From positions 1 to 14,735 of the forward strand of contig JAIYAA010000410.1 of assembly GCA_027489295.1 (NCBI GenBank): a stretch of 14,735 nucleotides of DNA, read 5' to 3'. A program made the position numbers and the translations under genes. The notes beneath the pieces were generated by a model. The model was not told the DNA's origin. It saw only the letters and a list, made by a program, of their open reading frames with translations, and searched no databases. This DNA comes from Sphingomonadales bacterium (GTDB lineage Bacteria; Pseudomonadota; Alphaproteobacteria; Sphingomonadales; Sphingomonadaceae). Below are positions 7,965-14,735 of the stretch, one piece after another. How positions within the stretch are numbered: position 1 is the first letter of the stretch; every line of letters begins with the position of its first letter.

Positions 7965-8540
7965 GTGCGTACAGCTTCGTCCGAGATCATTCGCTGGGTT
8001 GCGCTGCACGTGGTGCCGCAGGAACCGCAGGTGCGCGCGGCGCTCCGCCGTTCCGGCGTGGCCGAGGCGGACATCGACGATCTGGTCCAGGAAGCCTATT
8101 GCCGCTTCGCCGCGATGGACAGCATCGCCCATGTCGATCGGCCCGGCGCCTATTTCATGCAGATGGTGAAGAACCTCTGGCGCGACCAGCTGCGCCGCGC
8201 GCGGGTCGTGCGGTTCGAGGAAGTTACGGAAATCGCCCAGTGGCTCGTCGAGGCAGAGGAGCTGAGTGTGGAAGCGGCGGTGGCGGCGCGCGAGCAGGTG
8301 CGGATGATCGAGCGGCTGCTCGCCGACCTGCCGGAGCGGTGCCGCACCATCTTCACGCTCAAGCGGATCGAGGGGCTGCCGCAAAGAGAGATTGCGCGGC
8401 GGCTCGGGGTAAGTGAAAGCATCGTCGAGAACGATGTGCAGAAGGCGCTGCGGAGCATCCAGCGCGCGGTACGGACCGAGCGGTTCGAGAAGGAAGACAG
8501 ACGCGTTGGCGAACCGCGGCGACACCGCATCCCGGCTTGA
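7965..8540 (+). CDS. ECF RNA polymerase sigma factor, FecI-like
   Basis: A 191-residue sigma-70 family factor with only regions 2 and 4. Region 2 covers about residues 22-80, with IDDLVQEAYCRF (37-48) and the DNA-melting part RPGAYFMQMVKNLWRDQLRR (59-78). Region 4 covers about 112-170, with LPERCRTIFTLKRIEGLPQREIA-type sequence and a helix-turn-helix at about 138-160 (REIARRLGVSESIVENDV). This pattern is that of iron-starvation/FecI-type factors controlled by FecR proteins. The GTG start has GGAAGG 7 bases upstream. The last 35 bases overlap the fecR-like gene. It most likely directs RNA polymerase to the receptor and phosphatase genes downstream. TGTCAC (7911) and CCTAGC (7936) upstream could be its own promoter, but the 19-base spacing makes this weak. 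Confidence 0.93.
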   Translation: MRTASSEIIRWVALHVVPQEPQVRAALRRSGVAEADIDDLVQEAYCRFAAMDSIAHVDRPGAYFMQMVKNLWRDQLRRARVVRFEEVTEIAQWLVEAEELSVEAAVAAREQVRMIERLLADLPERCRTIFTLKRIEGLPQREIARRLGVSESIVENDVQKALRSIQRAVRTERFEKEDRRVGEPRRHRIPA

Positions 8541-9465
8541 AGACGAGGCTGCCCGCTGGGCGGCCCGCATCGACGCATCGCCAGAAACCGCACCGGCCGG
8601 CCTCGATCGCTGGCTGCGCGCCGACCCTGCCCACGCCGGCGCGCTGCTGCGCGCGCAGGCGACGCTGGTGATGCTAGGCGGCGCGGTGCCGGAGACGCTG
8701 GTGGCGGAGAAGCCAGGCCGCTCCCGCCGCTTCTGGTGGCTCGGCGGCGCGACTGCAGGCCTCGCCGCCTCGATCGCTGCAGCCGCGCTGCTGCTGCTTC
8801 CCGCCCGCGGCGAGCAGATCCACACCGGCATCGGCGAGGTCCGCTCGGTGGCGCTCAACGATGGCTCCTCGCTTGCCGTCGATGCCCGCAGCACCCTCGT
8901 CACCCGCATCGGCCGTGCGGCCCGCACGGTCAGCCTCGCCGATGGCAAGGCGCTGTTCCGCGTGCGCCACGATGTCGGCGCGCCCTTTCGGGTGCTGGTC
9001 GGCGAGGTGACGATCACCGATATCGGCACGGTGTTCCAGGTCGATGCCGACCGCGAGGCCGGCACGGTGGAGGTGCTGGTGAGCGAAGGCGTGGTGGACG
9101 TGGCAGCCGCCGGCCGCACGCTTCGCCTCGTCGCCGGCCAGCGCGCGCGCTTTGCGATCGACGGGACGACCGCCCCCACCACGGCGGAGCGTGTCGATGC
9201 ATCCGGCGTCGAACGCGCGATGGGGTGGACCAGCGGCCGGCTCGATCTCGACGGCGAAACGCTTGGCGAGGCGGTCGCCGAACTCAACCGCCACAACCCG
9301 CTGCAGATCCGCCTCGCCAGTCCGGCGCTTGCCCGCGAGAAGCTGTACGGCGCCTTCCGCATGGATGATCCTGCCGGTTTCGCGCAGAGCGCCGCGATCG
9401 GCCTGGGTACCCGCGCCCGCATCGGAACGGATGCCATCGTGATCGGGGCACCCGAAAAAAACTGA
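8506..9465 (+). CDS. FecR-like transmembrane anti-sigma factor / sigma regulator (TTG start)
   Basis: A 319-residue inner-membrane regulator that holds the adjacent sigma factor until the outer-membrane receptor signals. The cytoplasmic N-terminus shows the FecR N-terminal pattern LEDEAARWAARIDA (11-24) and LDRWLRADPAHAGALLRAQ (33-51). One membrane helix spans about 76-99. The periplasmic FecR domain spans about 107-200 (IGEVRSVALNDGSSLAVD, then TDIGTVFQVD and VEVLVSEGVVDV). The C-terminus (about 248-315) resembles a small STN-like module, LDLDGETLGEAVAELN and onward to GTDAIVIG. The TTG at 8506 has AAGGAAG 9 bases upstream and gives a family-like N-terminus. The frame also opens to a GTG at 8413 and an ATG at 8434, both deep inside the sigma gene and encoding Arg-rich, non-family residues. 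The 35-base overlap with the sigma gene would help keep the two proteins in balance. Confidence 0.92.
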   Translation: MANRGDTASRLEDEAARWAARIDASPETAPAGLDRWLRADPAHAGALLRAQATLVMLGGAVPETLVAEKPGRSRRFWWLGGATAGLAASIAAAALLLLPARGEQIHTGIGEVRSVALNDGSSLAVDARSTLVTRIGRAARTVSLADGKALFRVRHDVGAPFRVLVGEVTITDIGTVFQVDADREAGTVEVLVSEGVVDVAAAGRTLRLVAGQRARFAIDGTTAPTTAERVDASGVERAMGWTSGRLDLDGETLGEAVAELNRHNPLQIRLASPALAREKLYGAFRMDDPAGFAQSAAIGLGTRARIGTDAIVIGAPEKN

Positions 9466-9488
9466 CGGATCGGGTAAGGAAATCGGCG

Positions 9489-9536
9489 CCCCCCTCGTCG
9501 GGCAACCGAGAACCGAGCCATTCCGGCTCCGGGGGG
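9489..9536 (+). promoter_or_regulatory. Possible RNA structure covering the receptor's ribosome site
   Basis: Within the 78-base gap before the receptor, C6 (9489-9494) can pair with G6 (9531-9536), the G-rich segment that lies just before the ATG at 9544 and is the only ribosome-site candidate. Between them sits a perfect small hairpin, GAGCC (9515-9519) and GGCTC (9525-9529) with a 5-base loop. Two adjacent copies of AACCGAG (9504-9517) also lie in the gap. The nested pairing could limit translation of the receptor. GC-rich leaders often fold by chance, so this is tentative. Confidence 0.3.
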
Positions 9537-9543
9537 TGGAACC

Positions 9544-12315
9544 ATGATCTCGAAGAATCGCTGGCTCGGCGCGACGGCAGTCGTGGCGATGAGCACGCTC
9601 GCCCAGCCCGCGCTGGCCCAGACGCAGAGCTTCAACATCCCGGCGCAGGAGGTGACCGGCGCGGTGCGGCTGTTCGCGCGGCAGAGCGGCGTGCAGATCA
9701 TCGTCGCGGGCAGCGTCGGCGCCGGGCATCGCACCAACGCGGTCTCGGGCAAACTGCCGGTGCCGGAGGCGCTGCAGCAGATGCTGGCGCGCACCGGCCT
9801 CGCCGCGCGCGCCACCGGCCCGAACCGCTATGTCATCGTCGCCGAAGAGCGGCCCACCCAGACCAGCCAGGTCGAACCCGTCGCGGCGGAAGCGCCGACC
9901 GACATCGTCGTCAACGGCTTCCGCGCCTCGCAGCGCGAAGCGGTTGCCGAGAAGCGCGTGGCGGACAACGTCATCGAGACGCTGCACGCCAACGATGTGG
10001 GCAAGCTGCCCGACCAGAATGTCGCCGAGGCGATCAAGCGACTGCCCGGTCTGTCGGTCGCCAACGACCAGGGCGAGGGCCGCTATGCGATCGTCCGCGG
10101 TATCGACCCCAGCCTGCTCAACGTGACGCTCAATGGCCAGACGCTGCCGGCACCCGAGCCGGGCAGCCGCCAGGTCAAGCTCGACGATCTGCCCTCGGCG
10201 ATGATCCAGTCGGTCGCGGTCACCAAGTCGGTGCTGGCGAGCCAGGACGCCAACGCCATCGCCGGCGAAGTGGCGATCCGCACCCGCACCGGCTTCGACA
10301 GCGTGAAACCCTTCTTCCTCGATGCCCGCGCCGCGCAGGGCTGGTATTCGCTCAACCACAAGGTGCCCTATGAGCTGGACGGCACGGTGGGCGGCCGCTT
10401 CGGCGCGCGCCAGCAGTTTGGCGCGGTCGTCTCGGTCAACTATTCGCAGCGCCCGATCGAGAGCCAGAACTATCAGGGCTCGACCAACTGGGTGAACGGC
10501 GTGCCGGACGGCAACGGCCTGCGCGACTATAATCTCACCCGCACCCGACTGGGCGTGGTCGGCAATTTCGACTGGCACGCGAGCGAAACAGCCAAGCTGT
10601 ACCTGCGCACCAGCTATTCGAAGTTCCAGGATCACGAGATCCGCGACCAGAACCGCCTCGCCATCACCACGCCGGGTGCCAGCCCCAAGGCGACCGGCAC
10701 GATCCTGGTGCGCAACCGCAACGAGGACGACAACACCAAGTCGGTGACGCTGGGCGGCGAGTTCGGCCAGATCGCCGGCGGCACGCTGGAGCTTTCGGGC
10801 AACTGGACCCGCGCCGAGAAGAAGGATCCGCTACGCAGCGAGTTCACCTTCACCACCGCCAAGGGCGGGCTGACGCTGAACTATGATCCCTCGACCTATC
10901 CCTACACGCTGGCGCCGACCACGGCCGCCTTCACCACCCCGTCGCTGTTCACCTTCAGCAAGGTCAATTTCGACCAGCGCAGCACCTATGAGGAACTGTG
11001 GCAGGGCCGGTTCGACTATAGCCACGACATCGGCCTCGGCGACGGCTCCAGCTTCAAGCTGGGTGGCAAGTACCTGAGCCGCGACAAGTTCAACGATCAG
11101 AACAAGACCAACTACAAGTCGACCAAGACCGCATGGACGCTCGCCAACCCGGTCGGCTATCCGGGCGCGACCGACTTCTACGACGGCATGTTCGGCTTCG
11201 GCACGCGCATCAACTATGATGCCGCCAAGGCCTATTTCGACGCCAATCCCGGTGCGGTGGCGATCGACAAGACCGGAACGCTGAGCGACACGCTCGCCAA
11301 CGACTTCGACGTGCAGGAGAAGATCGCCGCGGGCTATGTGATGGCGACGCTGAAGTTCGGCGGCCTCACCCTGGTGCCGGGGGTGCGCGTCGAGCATACC
11401 GAGGACAAGGTGCAGGCCAAGGTAGTCAACGCCGCGTCGACGCTGACCGACGGCTATAACAGCTTCGGCAAGACCAGCTACACCGACGTGTTTCCGGGCG
11501 TGAACGCCAAGTTCGAATTCGCCCGCAACCTGCTGCTGCGCGGCGCGGTGACCACCTCGATCGGCCGCCCCAACTATGCCAATCTGGCGCCCTTCGTCGT
11601 GGTGGATACCAGCGATCCCGCGACCGCCGCGATCTCGCTCGGCAATCCGAACCTCAAGCCCTATCGCGCGGTGAACTATGACGCGGCGCTGGAATATTAC
11701 CCCGCACCGGGCGCGATCCTGTCGGCCGGGCTGTTCCACAAGCAGATCGACAACCCGATCTACAGCAACACCAATCGCCAGACCAACTTCACCGCTGCGG
11801 GCGTGGCCTACCCGGTGGCCAACGTCACGCAGTTGCTCAACGCCGATTCGGAGACGGTCACCGGCGTCGAGGGGAATGTGCAGGTGCAGTTCACCTTCCT
11901 GCCCGGCGTGCTGAGCGGCTTCGGCGTCTCGGCCAACTTTACCCATGTCTGGGGCCACGCCAGTGCCAGCGTCATCCGCGCGGGCGACGTGCCGCTGGCC
12001 TTCCAGTCGAAGAATGTCGGCAATGCGCAGATCTTCTTCGAGAAATACGGGCTGAGCGCGCGCGTGGCATTCAACTATCGCTCGTCCTATCTCGATACGA
12101 TCGCGACCACCGCGGCAGCTGATCAATATACCGACGGCAACGGCCAGCTCGACGTGCACCTGAGCTACCAGGTGACGCCGCAGTTCACGCTGTTCGGCGA
12201 CGCGATCAACCTCACCGATGCGCCGTGGCGCCGCTATATCGGTACCCGTGCCCAGCTGGTCGAGCGCGAGCGCTACGGCACCCAGCTGCGCGGCGGCGTG
12301 CAGATTCATTTCTAA
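9544..12315 (+). CDS. TonB-dependent outer-membrane receptor with STN signalling domain (TonB-Xanth-Caul type)
   Basis: A 923-residue energised importer of the outer membrane. A signal peptide ends near ALA-QTQ (cleavage about 25). Residues 27-100 form an STN domain (FNIPAQEVTGAVRLFARQSG to NRYVIVAEE), the periplasmic part that contacts a FecR-type protein and makes a receptor a signal transducer. A TonB-box-like DIVVNGF lies at 120-126. The plug covers about 135-255, with DVGKLPDQNVAEAIKRLPG (151-169), the VRGI element and LNGQTLPAPEPGSRQV, a signature of the Xanthomonas/Caulobacter receptor group. The rest is a 22-strand barrel rich in aromatic and Asn/Thr repeats, ending in the terminal Phe of GGVQIHF. 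The genes before it (sigma, FecR) and after it (phosphatase, 13 bases) suggest the ligand is a phosphorylated compound such as phytate or its metal complex. Ligand assignment is inference. Confidence 0.94.
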   Translation: MISKNRWLGATAVVAMSTLAQPALAQTQSFNIPAQEVTGAVRLFARQSGVQIIVAGSVGAGHRTNAVSGKLPVPEALQQMLARTGLAARATGPNRYVIVAEERPTQTSQVEPVAAEAPTDIVVNGFRASQREAVAEKRVADNVIETLHANDVGKLPDQNVAEAIKRLPGLSVANDQGEGRYAIVRGIDPSLLNVTLNGQTLPAPEPGSRQVKLDDLPSAMIQSVAVTKSVLASQDANAIAGEVAIRTRTGFDSVKPFFLDARAAQGWYSLNHKVPYELDGTVGGRFGARQQFGAVVSVNYSQRPIESQNYQGSTNWVNGVPDGNGLRDYNLTRTRLGVVGNFDWHASETAKLYLRTSYSKFQDHEIRDQNRLAITTPGASPKATGTILVRNRNEDDNTKSVTLGGEFGQIAGGTLELSGNWTRAEKKDPLRSEFTFTTAKGGLTLNYDPSTYPYTLAPTTAAFTTPSLFTFSKVNFDQRSTYEELWQGRFDYSHDIGLGDGSSFKLGGKYLSRDKFNDQNKTNYKSTKTAWTLANPVGYPGATDFYDGMFGFGTRINYDAAKAYFDANPGAVAIDKTGTLSDTLANDFDVQEKIAAGYVMATLKFGGLTLVPGVRVEHTEDKVQAKVVNAASTLTDGYNSFGKTSYTDVFPGVNAKFEFARNLLLRGAVTTSIGRPNYANLAPFVVVDTSDPATAAISLGNPNLKPYRAVNYDAALEYYPAPGAILSAGLFHKQIDNPIYSNTNRQTNFTAAGVAYPVANVTQLLNADSETVTGVEGNVQVQFTFLPGVLSGFGVSANFTHVWGHASASVIRAGDVPLAFQSKNVGNAQIFFEKYGLSARVAFNYRSSYLDTIATTAAADQYTDGNGQLDVHLSYQVTPQFTLFGDAINLTDAPWRRYIGTRAQLVERERYGTQLRGGVQIHF

Positions 12316-12322
12316 GGAAGGA
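12314..12322 (+). promoter_or_regulatory. Ribosome binding site of the phytase-like gene, overlapping the receptor stop
   Basis: AAGGAAGGA begins inside the TAA stop of the receptor gene and ends 6 bases before the ATG at 12329. It fixes the start, gives a clean signal peptide, and implies that terminating ribosomes can re-initiate on the phosphatase gene. Confidence 0.65.
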
Positions 12323-12328
12323 CGACAC

Positions 12329-13537
12329 ATGAAGCTGCGGATCGGTCTGGGCCTCGCCCTCACCCTCGCTTCCCCGGCGCTGGCCGGCACGCGCCCCGCC
12401 GATCCGCTGGTGGTCGACCGCGTCGTGATGCTGATGCGCCACGGCGTGCGCCCGCCCACCAAGGCCCCGGCCATGCCCCCCGAGGTGACGCCCGAGCGCT
12501 GGCCCGACTGGCCGACCCAGCCGGGCTGGCTCACCCCGCATGGGGCGCTGGCGGTGTCGCGCCTCGGCCCCGTCGATGCGCGCGTGTGGCGCGGCTACGG
12601 CCTGCTCCCTGCCCGGGGCTGCCCGGCGGCCACCGCCGTGCGCATCGTCGCGGACAGTGACCAGCGCACGATCGAAACCGCCAAGTCCTGGGTGGCGACG
12701 CTCGCGCCGGGCTGCCGGATCGCCATCGATCACCGCCCGCAGGACGAGCCCGACCTCCGCTTCAACGCGATCGAATCGGGCAAGGCGCCGCTCGATCCGG
12801 CCAAGGCGAATGCGGCGGTACTGGCCGAGGCGGGGCCCGGCGGATTCGCCGCGCTCGATGCCCGCTACGCCCCGCTGCTGACGCGTATCGACACGATCCT
12901 GTGCGGCACCCCGCGCCCCGGTTGCGGCGTCTCCGCTACCCCCACCGGCCTCGCCGCCGCCCGCGCCGACAAGCGCCCCAAGCTGACCGGCGCGATCGAT
13001 CGCGCCTCCACCGCCGCGCAGATCCTGCTGCTCGAGGCGGCCGAGGGCATGCCGATGGCCCAGATCGGCTGGGGCCGCGCGACGCTGGCCGACGTGACCG
13101 CGCTCGGCGCCTTCCACGCGCTCGAATTCCGCATCCTCGCCCGTCCCCGCGCGGTCGCCGCGGCGAACTTCGCAGGGCTTGCCGAGATCGTCCGCGACGG
13201 CCTTGCCGATACGGGACCGCGCGTGACGATAATCGCGGGGCACGACACCAACATCGCCAATCTCGGCGGGCTGTTCGACGTCCATTGGCAGGTGCCCGGA
13301 TTCGCCGCCGACGATCCCGTGCCCGGCGGCGCGCTGATCCTGGAGCGGCTGCACGATCACGCCGGCAAGCGCTACGTTCGCATCCGCTACCGCGCGCAGA
13401 CGCTGCAGCAGCTTCGCACCGCCGCGCCGCTCCGGTCTAGTGGCGCGCACGACCGGATTCTTTCGATCCCCGGGTGCAACGCCCGCGGCGTGGCAGGGTT
13501 GTGTACCCTGGACGAGGCGCTCGCCAAGCTCGGCTGA
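12329..13537 (+). CDS. Periplasmic histidine acid phosphatase, AppA-like phytase
   Basis: A 402-residue secreted phosphatase that uses a phosphohistidine intermediate. The signal peptide ends after SPALA (about residue 19). The active-site motif RHGVRPPTK (37-45) gives nucleophile H38 with R37 and R41; the proton donor pair is H305-D306 in GHDTN. Similarity to E. coli AppA continues along the chain: VTPERW, GWLTPHG, D-x-QRT with R113 matching AppA R92, KLTGAI, QIGWGRATL, GHDTNIANLGG, PGGALILER and TLQQLR, so phytate (6-phytase type) is the best guess, with glucose-1-phosphatase-like activity as the alternative. Six cysteines (98, 129, 192, 199, 383, 392) match three of the four AppA disulfides. 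The ATG lies 13 bases after the receptor stop, with AAGGAAGGA between, so the two are co-expressed. Confidence 0.9.
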   Translation: MKLRIGLGLALTLASPALAGTRPADPLVVDRVVMLMRHGVRPPTKAPAMPPEVTPERWPDWPTQPGWLTPHGALAVSRLGPVDARVWRGYGLLPARGCPAATAVRIVADSDQRTIETAKSWVATLAPGCRIAIDHRPQDEPDLRFNAIESGKAPLDPAKANAAVLAEAGPGGFAALDARYAPLLTRIDTILCGTPRPGCGVSATPTGLAAARADKRPKLTGAIDRASTAAQILLLEAAEGMPMAQIGWGRATLADVTALGAFHALEFRILARPRAVAAANFAGLAEIVRDGLADTGPRVTIIAGHDTNIANLGGLFDVHWQVPGFAADDPVPGGALILERLHDHAGKRYVRIRYRAQTLQQLRTAAPLRSSGAHDRILSIPGCNARGVAGLCTLDEALAKLG

Positions 13538-13614
13538 GACAGTCCCGCGCATCTCCCGTGTTGCATGGCACCATCGTTTCGCCCATCACCACGGCCGAGA
13601 GAAGGGAAGCAGCT

Positions 13615-14735
13615 GTGGCCAGCCTTGCCGAGGCGGGATTGTTTGACGCCGGCACCATCGCCGACCGGTGGATCACCGATTATTGCGGCCAGGCGCCCGC
13701 CGGCGACGTGCTGTGCGCGGGCACCGGCGCTGCATGGAGCGCCCTGTTCGAGGAAGTGGCCGGCCTTTCGGGGGACGGGCTGACCATCGCTCGCGAACGC
13801 GCGCATCGCCATGCCGAGGATATCGGCACCGGCTACCGGATCGGCGACGAGGGCGAGGAAAGACCCTGGCCGCTCTCCCCCGTACCGCTGCTGATCGATC
13901 AGACCGAATGGCACGGCATCGCCGAGGGCGTCGCCCAGCGCGCCGAGCTGATGGAGCGGCTGCTCCGCGACCTGTACGGCCCCACCCGGCTGATCGCCGA
14001 CGGCCATCTGCCCGCCGCGCTGCTCACCGGCAGCCCGTTCTTCCTGCGCCCGCTCACCCACCTGACCCCGCCGGGCGAGCATCATCTCCATTTCGTCGCC
14101 TTCGACCTGTGCCGCAGTCCGGACGGCCATTGGCGCGTGCTCGCCGACCATCTTCGTGCCCCTGCCGGCGCCGGCTATGCGCTGGAGAACCGGCTGGCGA
14201 TGGCGCGGACGCTGGGCGGCCTGCAGGGCCGGCTCAACATCGAGCGCCACGCCCCCTTCTTTGCCGCCTTCCGCGACGGCATCGCCGCCGCCTGCCGCCG
14301 CGCTGAGCCGCGCATGGCGCTGCTCACCCCCGGCCGGTTCAACGCCAGCTATGCCGAGCAGGCGCATCTCGCCCGCTATCTCGGCTTCCTGCTGGTCGAG
14401 GGCGCCGATCTCGCCGTGCTCGACGACCGCGTCTACGTCCGCACCATCGCCGGACTGAAGCGGGTGGATGCGCTATGGCATCGCTTCGATCCGCGCTATC
14501 TCGATCCGCTAGCGCTCGATTCGCACTCCTCGATCGGCGTGGCCGGGCTGATCGACGCGACCGTGGCCGGCAATGTCGTGATCGCCAACGCGCCGGGCGC
14601 CGGGCTGCTCGAGGCGCCGGCCTTCGCCGCCTTCCTGCCGCGCCTGAGCGAGATCCTGCTCGGCGAGCCGCTGCGCCTCCCCAACATCGCCACCTGGTGG
14701 TGCGGCCAGCCGGCCGAGGCGACGCATGTCGCGGC
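13615..14735 (+). CDS. Circularly permuted type 2 ATP-grasp protein, N-terminal part (cut by window edge)
   Basis: The frame is open from a GTG at 13615, with AGAAGGGA about 9 bases upstream, to the window end: 373 residues visible. It matches the circularly permuted ATP-grasp family (formerly DUF404/DUF407). Signatures are LLRDLYGPTRLIADGHLPAALL (117-138, in two overlapping family blocks), FDLCRSPDGHWRVLADH (163-179), APAGAGYALENRLAMARTL (182-200), LLTPGRFNASYAEQAHLARY (236-255, consecutive family blocks), LVEGADLAV (260-268), DRVYVRTI, GNVVIANAPGAGLLEAPA (319-336) and LPNIATWWCG (355-364). Family members are predicted to form amide bonds using ATP and often sit near or are fused to an alpha-E domain and transglutaminase-like proteases; the product is unknown. 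Whether this one has an alpha-E fusion cannot be seen. The 77-base gap before it shows no clear terminator or promoter. Confidence 0.9.
   Translation, partial: MASLAEAGLFDAGTIADRWITDYCGQAPAGDVLCAGTGAAWSALFEEVAGLSGDGLTIARERAHRHAEDIGTGYRIGDEGEERPWPLSPVPLLIDQTEWHGIAEGVAQRAELMERLLRDLYGPTRLIADGHLPAALLTGSPFFLRPLTHLTPPGEHHLHFVAFDLCRSPDGHWRVLADHLRAPAGAGYALENRLAMARTLGGLQGRLNIERHAPFFAAFRDGIAAACRRAEPRMALLTPGRFNASYAEQAHLARYLGFLLVEGADLAVLDDRVYVRTIAGLKRVDALWHRFDPRYLDPLALDSHSSIGVAGLIDATVAGNVVIANAPGAGLLEAPAFAAFLPRLSEILLGEPLRLPNIATWWCGQPAEATHVA

Noticed and set aside
9504..9517. Tandem direct repeat AACCGAG x2 before the receptor as a regulator operator
   Set aside because: Only two 7-base copies and no palindrome. 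It is mentioned in the leader-structure entry but not called an operator.
7110..9815. A 901-codon open frame on the minus strand opposite ligD, the sigma factor, fecR and the receptor start
   Set aside because: It crosses four well-supported genes, is low-complexity (Ser/Arg/Ala-rich) and has no family motifs. It is a GC-rich antisense shadow.
8674..10635. A 653-codon minus-strand frame opposite fecR and the receptor
   Set aside because: It mirrors the codon bias of the real genes (Arg/His/Ala/Asp-rich) with no recognisable domain and no ribosome site. The plus-strand receptor is certain.
10831..12534. A 567-codon minus-strand frame opposite the receptor barrel and phosphatase start
   Set aside because: No domain, skewed composition, and fully covered by two strong plus-strand genes.
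13538..13614. Terminator or promoter between the phosphatase and the ATP-grasp gene
   Set aside because: No convincing hairpin with a T tract. A TTGCAT at 13561 has no good partner -10, so nothing is called in this 77-base gap.

Overview
The window looks like a chromosomal segment of a Sphingomonas-like alphaproteobacterium. It is strongly GC-rich with G/C-biased third codon positions, and it carries a cyo-type quinol oxidase, a Ku/LigD pair, and a FecI/FecR plus STN-domain TonB receptor cassette, a set common in sphingomonads. This placement is an inference from gene content and codon style, not from a marker gene. I see no tRNA, rRNA, CRISPR array, insertion sequence or phage gene. Coding density is very high: no stretch over 300 bases lacks a gene, and the longest gap is about 97 bases (4513-4609).

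Left part, minus strand (1-4512). Read in the direction of transcription the order is pdxH (PNP/PMP oxidase), a FieF-type cation efflux protein whose GTG start overlaps the pdxH stop, an MFS exporter that starts at a TTG with a strong ribosome site, then cyoA and cyoB (quinol oxidase subunits II and I). cyoB runs off the left edge.

Middle, plus strand (4610-7904). Ku and a three-domain LigD (phosphoesterase-ligase-polymerase) overlap by 8 bases. Together they form a complete two-component bacterial non-homologous end-joining system, divergent from pdxH.

Right part, plus strand (7965-13537). This is the most interesting region. It holds an ECF sigma factor (FecI-like), an overlapping FecR-like anti-sigma factor, a 923-residue TonB-dependent receptor with an N-terminal STN signalling domain, and, 13 bases after the receptor, a secreted histidine acid phosphatase closely resembling the E. 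coli phytase AppA. The arrangement suggests a surface-signalling circuit in which an outer-membrane receptor senses and imports phytate or a similar phosphate ester (or a metal complex of it), and the periplasmic enzyme strips phosphate from it.

The right edge (13615 onward) holds the start of a circularly permuted ATP-grasp protein of unknown product, cut by the window end.
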